Positions 16,314 through 25,133 of a DNA stretch of 42,233 nucleotides are shown here, one piece after another. The position numbers and the translations under genes were made by a program. The notes beneath the pieces were generated by a model. It did no database searches. It saw nothing but the letters and a program-made list of their open reading frames with translations, and was not told where the DNA came from. The stretch's first letter is position 1; each line of letters begins with the position of its first letter. Source of the DNA: an uncultured Hungatella sp. (GTDB lineage Bacteria; Bacillota; Clostridia; Lachnospirales; Lachnospiraceae); contig CAJUFP010000033.1 of the NCBI GenBank assembly GCA_910585645.1, positions 1 to 42,233 of the forward strand. The letters run 5' to 3'.

Positions 16314-17698
16314 GAGAAGAGAGACTGGTGTTACACCCATTTGAGGATCTGAAGATTTATGATTATCGTTCGGTTCAGGAGGCCAACGAACACGCCTGGG
16401 CCTGGGTGGAAGGGATGATCCCATTTGAACAGTGGGAAGAATACAGGAAAGCAGGAGGCAGGGAAACCTGGGTGCAGGTGATCGCCGTATCGGAAGGGGA
16501 GAACAGGATCTTGTTTTATGGAGTGGCAGAACAGCTTGACTTGGAGATAGAGGATCAGACCTGCAATGTCAGCCTGCGGCTGTGTTCCGGGACGCGGCTT
16601 ATGGATTATAAAGAACACATAAGAAGTTTCCAGGATAAAGATTTTTCCTATGATTATCTCCTTGACACCTGCGGCAGGGAATACAAAAACTGGGCGAAGA
16701 TCATGACAGAAGGGAAAGGGCGTTCCATCGGGGAGCTTATTGTGCAGTACCGGGAGACGGATTGGAAGTTTATCAAGCGGCTGGCATCCATGAATCACAC
16801 CATGGTATTTGCGGACTGTTATACAAAAGGGGAAAAATATCATTTTGGGATTCCGGAGAGACCGATGATCCAGGAGGAGATATCCGGGGAATTCCACACG
16901 CGGTTTCATATGGGAGAGTGCTGGGAGAAAAGGAACCAGGGATTGGCGGCAGGGATGGAGGACGCCATGACATATGTGTGGAAGACCCGGGAGATCCACA
17001 AGCTGGGGGAGAGAAAGGTCATAGACGGAAGGGATTTGTATATCTGGAAAATAGAGACCAGACTGGAAGGCAATGAGCTGTACCATACATATTCCATGAA
17101 GCCCCGGTCCGGGTTTCGCGTTCCTCTATATCACAACAGCCGCGCGGCGGGAGTTTCCCTTATGGGCAATGTCCTGGATGTAAGGGATGAGAAGGTTCAG
17201 ATAAGGCTGTGGGATGATGAGAATAAGCAGGGAGCAGGGGCGAAGTGGTTTTCGTTTTCCACGGTGTACTCTTCCGCCGACGGCACGGGATGGTACTGTA
17301 TGCCGGAGATCGGGGACGCGGTGAGGCTTTATTTTCCAACTCCCAGGGAGAAGGAGGCTTATGTGGCCAGTACCTATCATGAGGAGAGAGCAGGGCTTCG
17401 GACCCGTCCGGAGTGCAAGTCCTGGAGAAACCGCCAGGGAAAGGAGATCCGTCTGTCTCCTGGCCGGATCCTGATGACCAATAATGACGGGACGTATATT
17501 GAGCTGTCTGACGAGAAGGGGATTGAGATGGTCAGCGCAGGCTCTGTGACCGTGCGGGCAGGCGGGGATGTAAGCATAACCAGCGCCAACTCCTATATCG
17601 AGCTGGACGCGCCCAGAAAGATACGGCTAAGGCAGGGGAACACGGAAATGAAGCTTGGCGGGGATATTAACCTGGAGGGAGCCAGGATCAGGCTGTAA
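16310..17698 (+). CDS. VgrG/gpD-like spike protein (462 aa)
   Basis: The hub motif QYRETDW lies at residues 146-152, followed by KFIKRLASMN. The OB-fold region has GTGWYCMPEIGD (about 326-337). The needle carries SPGRILMTNNDG and GIEMVSAGSVTVRAGGDVSI, the repeated short strands typical of VgrG tips. The gene is GC-richer than the copies at 3873, 6010 and 29066 and resembles the machinery block in composition. It follows an Imm11-like gene with a four-base overlap and precedes another VgrG by 17 bp. It could form a mixed trimer with that neighbour. Confidence 0.86.
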   Translation: MREERLVLHPFEDLKIYDYRSVQEANEHAWAWVEGMIPFEQWEEYRKAGGRETWVQVIAVSEGENRILFYGVAEQLDLEIEDQTCNVSLRLCSGTRLMDYKEHIRSFQDKDFSYDYLLDTCGREYKNWAKIMTEGKGRSIGELIVQYRETDWKFIKRLASMNHTMVFADCYTKGEKYHFGIPERPMIQEEISGEFHTRFHMGECWEKRNQGLAAGMEDAMTYVWKTREIHKLGERKVIDGRDLYIWKIETRLEGNELYHTYSMKPRSGFRVPLYHNSRAAGVSLMGNVLDVRDEKVQIRLWDDENKQGAGAKWFSFSTVYSSADGTGWYCMPEIGDAVRLYFPTPREKEAYVASTYHEERAGLRTRPECKSWRNRQGKEIRLSPGRILMTNNDGTYIELSDEKGIEMVSAGSVTVRAGGDVSITSANSYIELDAPRKIRLRQGNTEMKLGGDINLEGARIRL

Positions 17699-17715
17699 GG
17701 ACAGGAGGAGTGAAC

Positions 17716-18984
17716 ATGGTTACGGAATTGGGAAATGATCTGAAATTAGAGATGGATGTACCATTTGTACAGGTACAGCGGCTGGTGTTTACCTGGAAGG
17801 TATGCTGTCACGCGGTGATGAAGCTGGAGGGGTATGTGAAACGGGAGGCCTGGGGCGACGGGCGTCATGTTCGGGATCACGGTGTAAAGCTGTTGTATAT
17901 GATCAGCGGAAAGGAGCAGATCCTCTATCAGGGGCGTTTGTTCCATATGGAGGTCAGGGAGCAGGGGGATACAAGCTTTATAACCGCGGAGGCCATCTCC
18001 GCTTCGTGGCAGCTGGACCAGAAAAAGGAGAGCCGTTCTTTTCAGGATGTGTCAAAGACATATGGACAAGTTGTGAGGGAGTTTGTGAAAGACGGCGGCG
18101 GGGCGGTCATATGCGGCCAGGAGACCGGGGAGGCGATAAAGGCTCCGGTGATCCAGAATGAAGAGACAAAGTGGAGTTTTGCCAACCGCCTGGGGAGTCG
18201 CCTGGGCGCGGCGGTGATCCCTGACATCATAACCGGAAGGCCAAATCTGTGGTTTGGCATGAGGGAGGGAAAGGAGATCCCCGGGCCCGGACAGGAATAT
18301 CACATACAGATGCAGGCTGTGGGGAAAACACCGGGGACGCGTATCTTTGTAAAAAGCAGAGAGGCTTATAAGATCGGGGACTATATGGTCTGTTTTGGAC
18401 ATAAAGCGGTGGTGGCAGAAATGGAAGGGCGGTATGACCATGGGGAGATGATCTATTCCTACGTCCTGGAATATGGGGCTTTCTATCAGGGGGACTTTAT
18501 AGAAAAGGGCCATCCTGCCGGTCAGGGATTTTGGGGAACCGTGAGAGAGGTCAGGGAGGAGACCATAAAGATAGCGCTGGATATTGACGGAGGTAAGGAG
18601 ACCGGGGATTATTTTTATCCCTGGTATCCGGAAACCGGCAATTCCCTGTACGCCACGCCGGAAGTGGGGGCCAGAGCGCTGCTGTGTTTTTTCCAGGAGG
18701 GGCAGCGAAACGGGGCGGTGATCCATTGCATGAATAAAGATCAGGATCGGGATCGGATCTATACAAACAGGGCGGTGAATTTTGAGAATGGTGATTTTAT
18801 TGATCTGACCAAGGGGATCGTCCGGATCTCCAGAGGGGCAGAGCATCATGTGACATTGACCGACGGAACTGTCACCACAAGAACTTCAGGGGATCTAAGG
18901 ATCGAGGCAAAGAAAGAGATCCGATTAAAGGGGACGCAGATCACGATCCACGCGCCGGAGGAGTTGAATATCTGTCAGGGATAG
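17716..18984 (+). CDS. Divergent VgrG-like spike protein (422 aa)
   Basis: The ATG at 17716 follows GGAGGAG at 17704-17710. The protein keeps the overall plan, with the hub motif altered to QNEETKWSFANRLG near residues 149-162. An OB-fold region ends in GNSLYATPEVGARALL, and the short C-terminus has GDLRIEAKKEIRLKGTQI. It lacks the long needle of the copies at 6010 and 16310. The gene is GC-rich and sits between a VgrG and the GH19 effector. It may be the spike that carries that effector. Confidence 0.78.
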   Translation: MVTELGNDLKLEMDVPFVQVQRLVFTWKVCCHAVMKLEGYVKREAWGDGRHVRDHGVKLLYMISGKEQILYQGRLFHMEVREQGDTSFITAEAISASWQLDQKKESRSFQDVSKTYGQVVREFVKDGGGAVICGQETGEAIKAPVIQNEETKWSFANRLGSRLGAAVIPDIITGRPNLWFGMREGKEIPGPGQEYHIQMQAVGKTPGTRIFVKSREAYKIGDYMVCFGHKAVVAEMEGRYDHGEMIYSYVLEYGAFYQGDFIEKGHPAGQGFWGTVREVREETIKIALDIDGGKETGDYFYPWYPETGNSLYATPEVGARALLCFFQEGQRNGAVIHCMNKDQDRDRIYTNRAVNFENGDFIDLTKGIVRISRGAEHHVTLTDGTVTTRTSGDLRIEAKKEIRLKGTQITIHAPEELNICQG

Positions 18985-18998
18985 AGGAGGAATGACTT

Positions 18999-20570
18999 AT
19001 GAGTGGAAAAGGGAGCAATTCGGTAACAAGAGACGGGGACGGAAGGGTAGAGACTCGTATTGATACAGGGGAGCAGGCAAGGGAGAGCGAAGAAAAGGAA
19101 AAGAATAGAACTGCCACGCGCGTGATTCGGGACGGCAACGGGGCGGTGAGGATTGAGATTATAACCGAGGAGCCTGAACGGAAGAACAGCGGAAATGGAA
19201 AGAAACTGGGGAAAGAGACCATCTCTCGTATAACGAAAAATGGAGATAAAAAGGAGATCGAAATTACAACCGGGGAATATCGGGAGAGGCTGGGGACATT
19301 TTATGGTTTTACCGGAGACAGATTGTTTGACGGATGTTCTCCATGGGAGACAATGGCATTGTATCAGGAATATTACAGCGGGAGGAGTAACAGGGAATAT
19401 GTAGTAGGGGAGTCGATTATCGGATGTGAATATGGATCGAATCTGACCAGGATCTATATCGGTGAAGACCATGGGATTTATAACAGGAACGGCGACGCGG
19501 TACTTACCTGTGGGGATTGTAAGCCGGAAGAACATATCTATACATTTGGCGTGTGCGGTTCTCCTAAAGCCCTGGAGAAATCCCATGAGATTGTGACGAT
19601 CCCGGGTACGGCTCCTTATGCTTCTCCGACGGTAAAGGGGCCTAAATGCGCCATGGTCTTAAGTCCGGAGTGGACTGTGGGGAATGTTCATACACATATA
19701 TGGAATGAGAAGACCAGGCAATATGAGAAGACTCTGATAGAGGATGGAGTTTTGACGTGTATGTATGGGAACGGAATCATAACCGTGAGGGAGGTGAAGA
19801 ATGGGAAGGATGATACGGTGAGGATTAAGGTGACGCTTGAACAGATGCTGGCAAAGGGAGAAAATGGTGAAGAGGGATGGAAAATGAAAGATGTAACGGG
19901 CTATGACCTTAACACATGGATACCAGAGTATAAAGATAAACGTGGAAGACCCATAAATCAGGAGGATGTTGATGAACTTAACAGAGTAATGGATGAGTAT
20001 GAGATTAACAGAAGTGTAGAAAGGGTATGTCACTTTTTGGCACAATGCCGCGTGGAATCAGGGGGAGGTTTTAAACCAATCGAACAATTCGGTGATGACT
20101 ATGATACTCCAATGGAAGATCCTGTAATAAGGAACTATGAGAGAACAGGCAATACGTTAGGAAATATTCCGAATTCAGGAGATGGGTATAGATACAGAGG
20201 CGCCGGAGCGATACAGATGACTGGGAGGGAACCATATACAGTTTTTAGTGTTTATAAAGATAATCCAAAGATAATGGAAGACGGAGCGCTGTATGTTGGG
20301 AAGGAGTTTTATTGGGAGGTGGCAGGGTTCTATTGGAGTGTGTACAAGCCAAATTCACGTTTAGGGTTAAGCTTAACAAAAAAATGGGAAATATATATAG
20401 GTAAAGATGATACATATAATGAGTATGATTTAAATGGAAGGTGTGATAAAGGAATTTCTCCGGAGAAAGTTACAGATATTATTTTAGGAGACGAGGATGT
20501 TCCAGAGGAGAAGAGTCTGAAAAGTCTTCGGGTAAAATACTATAATTTTTATAAAAGTATTATTAAATAA
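18999..20570 (+). CDS. DUF4280 (PAAR-like) effector with GH19 lysozyme/chitinase-like domain
   Basis: Three regions can be seen. Residues about 5-85 hold three repeats of a beta-hairpin motif (SVTRDGDGRVETRI, TRVIRDGNGAVRIEI, ISRITKNGDKKEIEI). Residues about 140-265 form a DUF4280 spike-cap domain (DCKPEEHIYTFGVC and GVLTCMYGNGIITV). From about 310 the sequence resembles GH19 glycosidases: FLAQCRVESGGGF with candidate catalytic E353, and YRYRGAGAIQMTGR at 397-410, the substrate-groove motif of the family. It probably cuts peptidoglycan or a related glycan in a rival cell. The last 650 bases are markedly AT-richer than the first part, suggesting a swapped toxin domain. RsiV-like genes follow as immunity candidates. 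Confidence 0.82.
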   Translation: MSGKGSNSVTRDGDGRVETRIDTGEQARESEEKEKNRTATRVIRDGNGAVRIEIITEEPERKNSGNGKKLGKETISRITKNGDKKEIEITTGEYRERLGTFYGFTGDRLFDGCSPWETMALYQEYYSGRSNREYVVGESIIGCEYGSNLTRIYIGEDHGIYNRNGDAVLTCGDCKPEEHIYTFGVCGSPKALEKSHEIVTIPGTAPYASPTVKGPKCAMVLSPEWTVGNVHTHIWNEKTRQYEKTLIEDGVLTCMYGNGIITVREVKNGKDDTVRIKVTLEQMLAKGENGEEGWKMKDVTGYDLNTWIPEYKDKRGRPINQEDVDELNRVMDEYEINRSVERVCHFLAQCRVESGGGFKPIEQFGDDYDTPMEDPVIRNYERTGNTLGNIPNSGDGYRYRGAGAIQMTGREPYTVFSVYKDNPKIMEDGALYVGKEFYWEVAGFYWSVYKPNSRLGLSLTKKWEIYIGKDDTYNEYDLNGRCDKGISPEKVTDIILGDEDVPEEKSLKSLRVKYYNFYKSIIK

Positions 20571-20582
20571 GGAGAAACGGTG

Positions 20583-21311
20583 ATGAAAAATATATTCATA
20601 TTTCTGCTAACAATATTATGTATCAGTTCAGCGGATTCGATTCATCCATATCCTGTTGGCAATCCATCATTATCTGAAGAACCAATAGTGATCTTAGATA
20701 GACATATTGTAGAGAGAAATGAAAACGATATTGAAATAAGTTATCCAATGGTGCTGGGAATAGAGAACAAAGACAGAGTTAATGAAATAATTAGAAACTA
20801 TATTTATGAGATGGTTGAGAGAGATAGAGCTGGAATATATGAAATGTATGGTCTTCTCCTTATTCTGGACTACAAAATAGAATTTTTGAACGACAAATTT
20901 ATTAGTATAAAATATGAAGGGTCGTTTGGGGTGATTGGAAATGCGGGAAGGGGATATATAAGACTTATATACACGTTGAATATTGATATGCAGGAGGGAA
21001 AAATAATAAATAAAGAGGATATTATAAAGAATGAAAAAGAAATCTTTGAATTATTAATGCAGGACCGATTTGAAATAATAGGTGGAACAGTTGATATGCC
21101 GCCATTTTCCAGTACTCAGGCGATAAGAAAAAATGAGGGGATGAAGGCGCCGAATTTGGATTATTATATAAATGAAGGAAAGTTTATTATTGTACAAGGG
21201 GCTTATTCCGCGCACGCAATATGTTCCATCGACCTGGATGAGGTAAAAGAGTATCTTGATGAGGATATTGTAGAAAAGATATGTGGAACACAAAAGGAGG
21301 AGCAGGGATGA
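20583..21311 (+). CDS. RsiV-like (DUF3298/DUF4163) secreted protein, possible lysozyme immunity
   Basis: The start is ATG 20583, after AAGGAGAAACGG. An N-terminal hydrophobic signal (about residues 2-16) leads to a domain resembling DUF4163/DUF3298: IEISYPMVLGIENKDRVNEI, a KFISIKYEG strand, then YTLNIDMQEGKIINKEDI. Known members include RsiV of Bacillus, which binds lysozyme directly. Its place, 12 bp after a GH19 lysozyme-like effector, suggests that it binds and neutralises that effector outside the cell. A paralogue follows with a four-base overlap. The domain call is by sequence pattern; the immunity role is inference. Confidence 0.62.
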   Translation: MKNIFIFLLTILCISSADSIHPYPVGNPSLSEEPIVILDRHIVERNENDIEISYPMVLGIENKDRVNEIIRNYIYEMVERDRAGIYEMYGLLLILDYKIEFLNDKFISIKYEGSFGVIGNAGRGYIRLIYTLNIDMQEGKIINKEDIIKNEKEIFELLMQDRFEIIGGTVDMPPFSSTQAIRKNEGMKAPNLDYYINEGKFIIVQGAYSAHAICSIDLDEVKEYLDEDIVEKICGTQKEEQG

Positions 21312-22195
21312 ATGCTCCGTTACTGCGTTTATTAGCTATATCATTTATTTACATAGCAGACAGCATTCATCCATGCTCGGTCAGAGATTCTCGTATGCCT
21401 GTCAACAGGGCGGTGGCTATTAACCGATATATCATTGAAAAGGATGGGGATGATATCTGTATAAGCTATCCTATGGTCTTAGGGCTGGATAATGGTGAGA
21501 TTGTAAATAAACTTATAAAGGATCATATTTATGAGATTGTCCGCAGACGAACAGGTTACTATGACGTAGAAATACATTATCAATGTAATGTGGAGTTTTT
21601 CAACGATAAGTTTCTAAGCATACGATATGAAGGCTGGTGGGCAGCGGAGAAGGTGGGAATCCGACGAACAGGCCGCACTCATACGATCAATATTGATATA
21701 GAAGAGGGAAAGGTAGTGAGTAAAGCGGATATGGTAAAAGACAGCGACCGGGTGTTTGAGATGTTGATGGACAATCAGTTCGAAAGCGTGGAGTTGGATG
21801 GAAAGGAAGCCAAGCCATATTACAGTCCCGGAGATTTCATCAGGCAGGCGGAGGGGCTGACGGGATCCCATTTGGATTACTATATCAAGGGGGACAAGTT
21901 TATCATAACCAGGCAGGAGACCTATGACTTTACGGAATACGCAATCAGGATCAGTGAGATAAAGGAATACCTGAATGAAGATATGGTGAGGAAATTGTCC
22001 GGATTTCCAGAGAAGAGAGATTCGGTTGAAGGACAGGCTGGTGCTGATCCATATGTGGAAGAAGCAAAGGATCTGCCAGAGAGAAAGGAGGATACTTCTA
22101 TAAGCGAACGAGGGAAGAATACGGTGACAAGGGACGCAAATGGGAGGATAACGATCCATATAACTACAAAGGAACCGGACAAGGAACACCGATAG
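21308..22195 (+). CDS. RsiV-like secreted protein with effector-like C-terminal tag
   Basis: The start was set at ATG 21308, with ribosome site AAAGGAGG at 21293-21300 and an ATGA overlap with the upstream stop. The first 230 residues are paralogous to the preceding protein (same SIHP signal end, ISYPMVLGLDN, KFLSIRYEG, HTINIDIEEGKVVSK). After about residue 240 it carries an extra 55-residue tail ending in TVTRDANGRITIHI, which matches the N-terminal repeat of the GH19 effector. This tail is probably the start of a lost effector gene fused in frame. It is GC-richer than the upstream paralogue. Likely a second immunity candidate. Confidence 0.65.
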   Translation: MNAPLLRLLAISFIYIADSIHPCSVRDSRMPVNRAVAINRYIIEKDGDDICISYPMVLGLDNGEIVNKLIKDHIYEIVRRRTGYYDVEIHYQCNVEFFNDKFLSIRYEGWWAAEKVGIRRTGRTHTINIDIEEGKVVSKADMVKDSDRVFEMLMDNQFESVELDGKEAKPYYSPGDFIRQAEGLTGSHLDYYIKGDKFIITRQETYDFTEYAIRISEIKEYLNEDMVRKLSGFPEKRDSVEGQAGADPYVEEAKDLPERKEDTSISERGKNTVTRDANGRITIHITTKEPDKEHR

Positions 22196-22221
22196 TGAGA
22201 AAAAAGGAGGATTTAAGAATT

Positions 22222-22794
22222 ATGGAATATTTGGATGAGAAATTGTTAGAAGCAAAGCGGGAACTGGAATATCAGAAACATACCACGCTACAGACCGGGA
22301 TGTACGCGGGGGAGGAATTGTTTACCTTTTCCTGGTGGGATCTGCCCCAGTCCCAGATCCGTATTCCGCTTCCTGACCAGTTTGTGGAGATGCCGGAACC
22401 TGTAAGAGCCGTGAAGTACCCTTCCAGGGAGGCCCCGGAGTACATATGGACAAGTCTGGACTCAACGGTGAATATTTGTTTTAATGTGATCCCCATGGTA
22501 TTAAAGGACGGGGAGCTGGGAGATATGATCGGCTATTTTCGGGATGCTCTGCAGAATATAAATCCGGCCAACGCGGTCAGGAATCAGACAGAAACCATGA
22601 CCCAACAGGGCAATGAAATGTGTTGGTTTGAGTATAAAGGGCATCATCTGGACGGTCAGACCTATGATCAGGTTTATCTTATCAGAATGAGAAAATGTGT
22701 TCTTCACGGCACGTTTATCTGCCTGGAAAGGGACCGGCATCCGTGGGAGAGGATCGCGGAACAGATCTTTCTGGCAGTGGAGGAGAATTTATAG
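22222..22794 (+). CDS. Eag-like chaperone (DcrB/DUF1795-like), copy 2
   Basis: ATG 22222 is preceded by AAGGAGG at 22204-22210 (spacing 11). The product is 190 residues, soluble, and starts MEYLDEKLLEAKREL. The rest follows the same plan as the copies at 5432 and 28510, with TVNICFNVIPMVL and VLHGTFICLERDRHPW. DUF1795 proteins in T6SS chaperone effectors onto VgrG. A fragment of a near relative lies at 13930. It follows the GH19 effector module and immediately precedes the GC-rich block, so it may serve that effector. Confidence 0.66.
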   Translation: MEYLDEKLLEAKRELEYQKHTTLQTGMYAGEELFTFSWWDLPQSQIRIPLPDQFVEMPEPVRAVKYPSREAPEYIWTSLDSTVNICFNVIPMVLKDGELGDMIGYFRDALQNINPANAVRNQTETMTQQGNEMCWFEYKGHHLDGQTYDQVYLIRMRKCVLHGTFICLERDRHPWERIAEQIFLAVEENL

Positions 22795-22815
22795 AGAAAG
22801 GGGCAGAGACGAGGG

Positions 22816-23433
22816 ATGGACCGAAGAAAAAAGCTGGAGGATTATTTAGAGGAATATCGAAAAAAGAGAGGGGAAGAGAAAAGAGAGCGTCTGAAAGAAC
22901 AGGAAAACCAGATGTTTTCTGCCATGGAAGGCGGCTTCAAGCTTCTCATAGAAAAACACGGGAGGAAACAGCGGGAGGAGGGAGAGAACCGGGTAAACTA
23001 TGTGTTTTTATGCCGGCTGTTGAGCAGCAGTTACACGGACAGCAGAGAGATCGTTCTGGGAATGAGCGATTCCTTCCTTTATCTGGATGAGGGAAAAAGC
23101 CTGGTCTTCTGGAGCCTGCCGGTTCTCTATGAGGGAATAGAGGAGGACATGGCGCAGGTGAGAAAGCTTTTGCAGAAGAGCTTTATCAGGCTGGAGGAAT
23201 TTGAGCTTTTTTACATAAAGAAGAAGCTGTTAGATGACAACTGGGAACAATTTCAGGACAGCGTCTCGTTTTTAGCGGGACAGGCCGCAGGCGTTTTGGA
23301 ACACAGCGGGATCTTGTTGGAGGATGAAGTGATATTTTTGTATGGAAACTATATGGATGATATGAAGATTGCGGGGACGCTAAGGAGGAAAAAAGATGGG
23401 GAAGAAGCAGACTACGTTCCATATGGGAGATGA
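22816..23433 (+). CDS. Unrecognised ~205-aa protein, paralogue of 12135 and 30452 genes
   Basis: The first 60 residues are highly charged and helical. The later part shares its pattern with the products at 12135 and 30452: YVFLCRLLSSSYTDSREIVL, then SLVFWSLPVLYEGIEEDM, and a C-terminal IFLYGNYMDDMKIAG. No catalytic motif is visible. Its GC content matches the block that follows, so it may be the ancestral copy belonging to the core machine. The last 38 bases overlap the start of the next gene. Confidence 0.65.
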   Translation: MDRRKKLEDYLEEYRKKRGEEKRERLKEQENQMFSAMEGGFKLLIEKHGRKQREEGENRVNYVFLCRLLSSSYTDSREIVLGMSDSFLYLDEGKSLVFWSLPVLYEGIEEDMAQVRKLLQKSFIRLEEFELFYIKKKLLDDNWEQFQDSVSFLAGQAAGVLEHSGILLEDEVIFLYGNYMDDMKIAGTLRRKKDGEEADYVPYGR

Positions 23434-23785
23434 GTTTAACGGATATGGTTCCGTAAGATATCTGAAAGGGACAAAGCCGGGCCATCATGAGCCTCTGTCC
23501 CAGGAACATGTACGGCTTTCGCTGAAACCGGGAAACTATATTCTTAAAGTTTTGGGCAGTATCCCTGTGTACGCAGGTTCCCCGGATATGGGGCCGGGGG
23601 TGGGACTGATGCTGGGGGCAGTGGCCGCGGTGAGCCAGGTGGCGGTGAGAAAGGATCCGAAAACAGGGGAGATGGATGTTCAGTTCTATCTGTCCAACCG
23701 GAGTAAGGTCATGGACGGCTCTTTTTCCTGTTCTTACGGGACTGTGGACAGAAAGAGTCTGGAAGGGCTTGGGGTAGTGAGATAA
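23396..23785 (+). CDS. Small conserved-looking protein of unknown function
   Basis: This is a 129-residue protein that starts at ATG 23396 with ribosome site AAGGAGG inside the end of the previous gene. It is beta-rich and Gly-rich, with SLKPGNYILKVLGSIPVYAG, a short hydrophobic Gly-rich stretch (GVGLMLGAVAAVSQVAV), and FYLSNRSKVMDGSFSCSYGTV. No family was recognised. The overlap with the gene before and the 28-bp gap to the next place it inside the machinery operon. It could be a small baseplate or tube-associated component; that is a guess from position. Confidence 0.6.
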   Translation: MGKKQTTFHMGDEFNGYGSVRYLKGTKPGHHEPLSQEHVRLSLKPGNYILKVLGSIPVYAGSPDMGPGVGLMLGAVAAVSQVAVRKDPKTGEMDVQFYLSNRSKVMDGSFSCSYGTVDRKSLEGLGVVR

Positions 23786-23813
23786 GACAGAGGGGATAAG
23801 GAGAATCAATGGT

Positions 23814-25133
23814 ATGGATACACAAAAAGATTATCAGAAGGCGGCAGGCCTTGGGGGCGTTATGGAATATCCTTTTGATTTCCAGAGTTATATCCAGGAG
23901 CGGCTGAGGGATATCAGGGATCTGGATGAGCGGCATTTTGCCAAGGAGGTTCTGTTAAACGGCATGGGAAAGGCCATCCAGGCTATGGAGAGAAAATATG
24001 AGGATTTGCAGGAGCGGGTATACCAGGAGATCGAGCCGGAACATAACCGGTATGAGATCTCCATGACCGTCATAGACAGACGCCATTTTGACCCTACAAA
24101 CCACACGCTGTTTCCTGTCAGGGAGGAAGATCTGGCAGAGGACAGGGGCCTGGGAGTGGAAGGAAGAGCGGGGGAGCTGTATGTGGGGACGGTGTTTTCC
24201 CAGTGGGACGGGTCTGTGGAGGGAGAATTTGGCGGAGCTGTGTCCGTGGGGGCGGGGGAGGAGCCGCGAAAGGCGGTGTTTTTGGCAAGGCCTTCCCGGA
24301 AATACCGGAAACATATCGAGGCGCTCTACGACATCTTTCGGGCCAATTTTATCCCCTGGACCACGGTTAATACGGCTTATCTGGATAGATTTTACGATAT
24401 CTTTCTGAAACTGCCCCAGGAGGAGGAGAAGGAGATGAAGGAGCCGCTGGCGTGGAAGGACTGCGAGATCGACTTTGGCGGTCTTGGGGGCGGGATCCGG
24501 TATGACATGATCCCTGTGTGGAATATTGAGAGGATCGTTTTTAAGAGTACGGACTTTGTGATCCCGTGTATTGACGGCATCTATTATGAACATGAGTTTC
24601 TTACGGAGAGTATGGGAGGGGCGGACGGATATCTGATCGAGCCAAATGAGGAGATCCTGGAGATACGCCATGAGAAGGGCAGGATCATCATCAAATCTCT
24701 CAGGGAAACGTTTGAGAGCTGGCAGGCTCTTCGGCTGGCTCAGAGTCCTACGGAGTATTCCCTGGATTATCGGCTGCCATGTCTGACGAACCGGAAGAAG
24801 GATTCCTTTTTCCGCAGATATTCGGGGCGGCATGGGGGGAATCTTATGACAAAGCATGATCTGTTCCGCAGGATCATGGAGCTGGATATTGAGGATTATA
24901 TGGAGGTGACAGGGTATCAGATCCTGGAGGACGCCCAGGCGTTTCCCATGGAGGAGGGCATGAACTGGTTTATTAGGGACGAGCTGTTTCCCATGGACCA
25001 GAGGAAGCTTCTGGTGCTGGAATTTAAGGAAAAGAGGCCGGGGTATTTTCTGAATAAGGGGATCATCAGGTTTGTGATCTCCCAGATGCAGCTGGAAATA
25101 AGCGAGTACCGATGTGTGGGGGTGACAGTATGA
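23814..25133 (+). CDS. Putative baseplate component (439 aa)
   Basis: No family was recognised with confidence. The protein is soluble, 439 residues, with a helical N-terminus (about 1-75: YPFDFQSYIQERLRDIRDLDE) and a strand-rich remainder with FKSTDFVIPCIDGIYYEHEF. Length, lack of membrane segments and coupling (ATGA overlap) to the next gene would fit a TssF/gp6-type baseplate wedge gene followed by a TssG/gp7-type partner, as in other contractile systems. That is an analogy of order, not a demonstrated homology. The gene is GC-richer than the cargo modules. Confidence 0.6.
   Translation: MDTQKDYQKAAGLGGVMEYPFDFQSYIQERLRDIRDLDERHFAKEVLLNGMGKAIQAMERKYEDLQERVYQEIEPEHNRYEISMTVIDRRHFDPTNHTLFPVREEDLAEDRGLGVEGRAGELYVGTVFSQWDGSVEGEFGGAVSVGAGEEPRKAVFLARPSRKYRKHIEALYDIFRANFIPWTTVNTAYLDRFYDIFLKLPQEEEKEMKEPLAWKDCEIDFGGLGGGIRYDMIPVWNIERIVFKSTDFVIPCIDGIYYEHEFLTESMGGADGYLIEPNEEILEIRHEKGRIIIKSLRETFESWQALRLAQSPTEYSLDYRLPCLTNRKKDSFFRRYSGRHGGNLMTKHDLFRRIMELDIEDYMEVTGYQILEDAQAFPMEEGMNWFIRDELFPMDQRKLLVLEFKEKRPGYFLNKGIIRFVISQMQLEISEYRCVGVTV

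Noticed and set aside
22020..22195. Tail of the 21308 protein as part of the RsiV-like fold
   Set aside because: The paralogue at 20583 ends before it, and its closest match in the window is the effector repeat, so a fused fragment is more likely.
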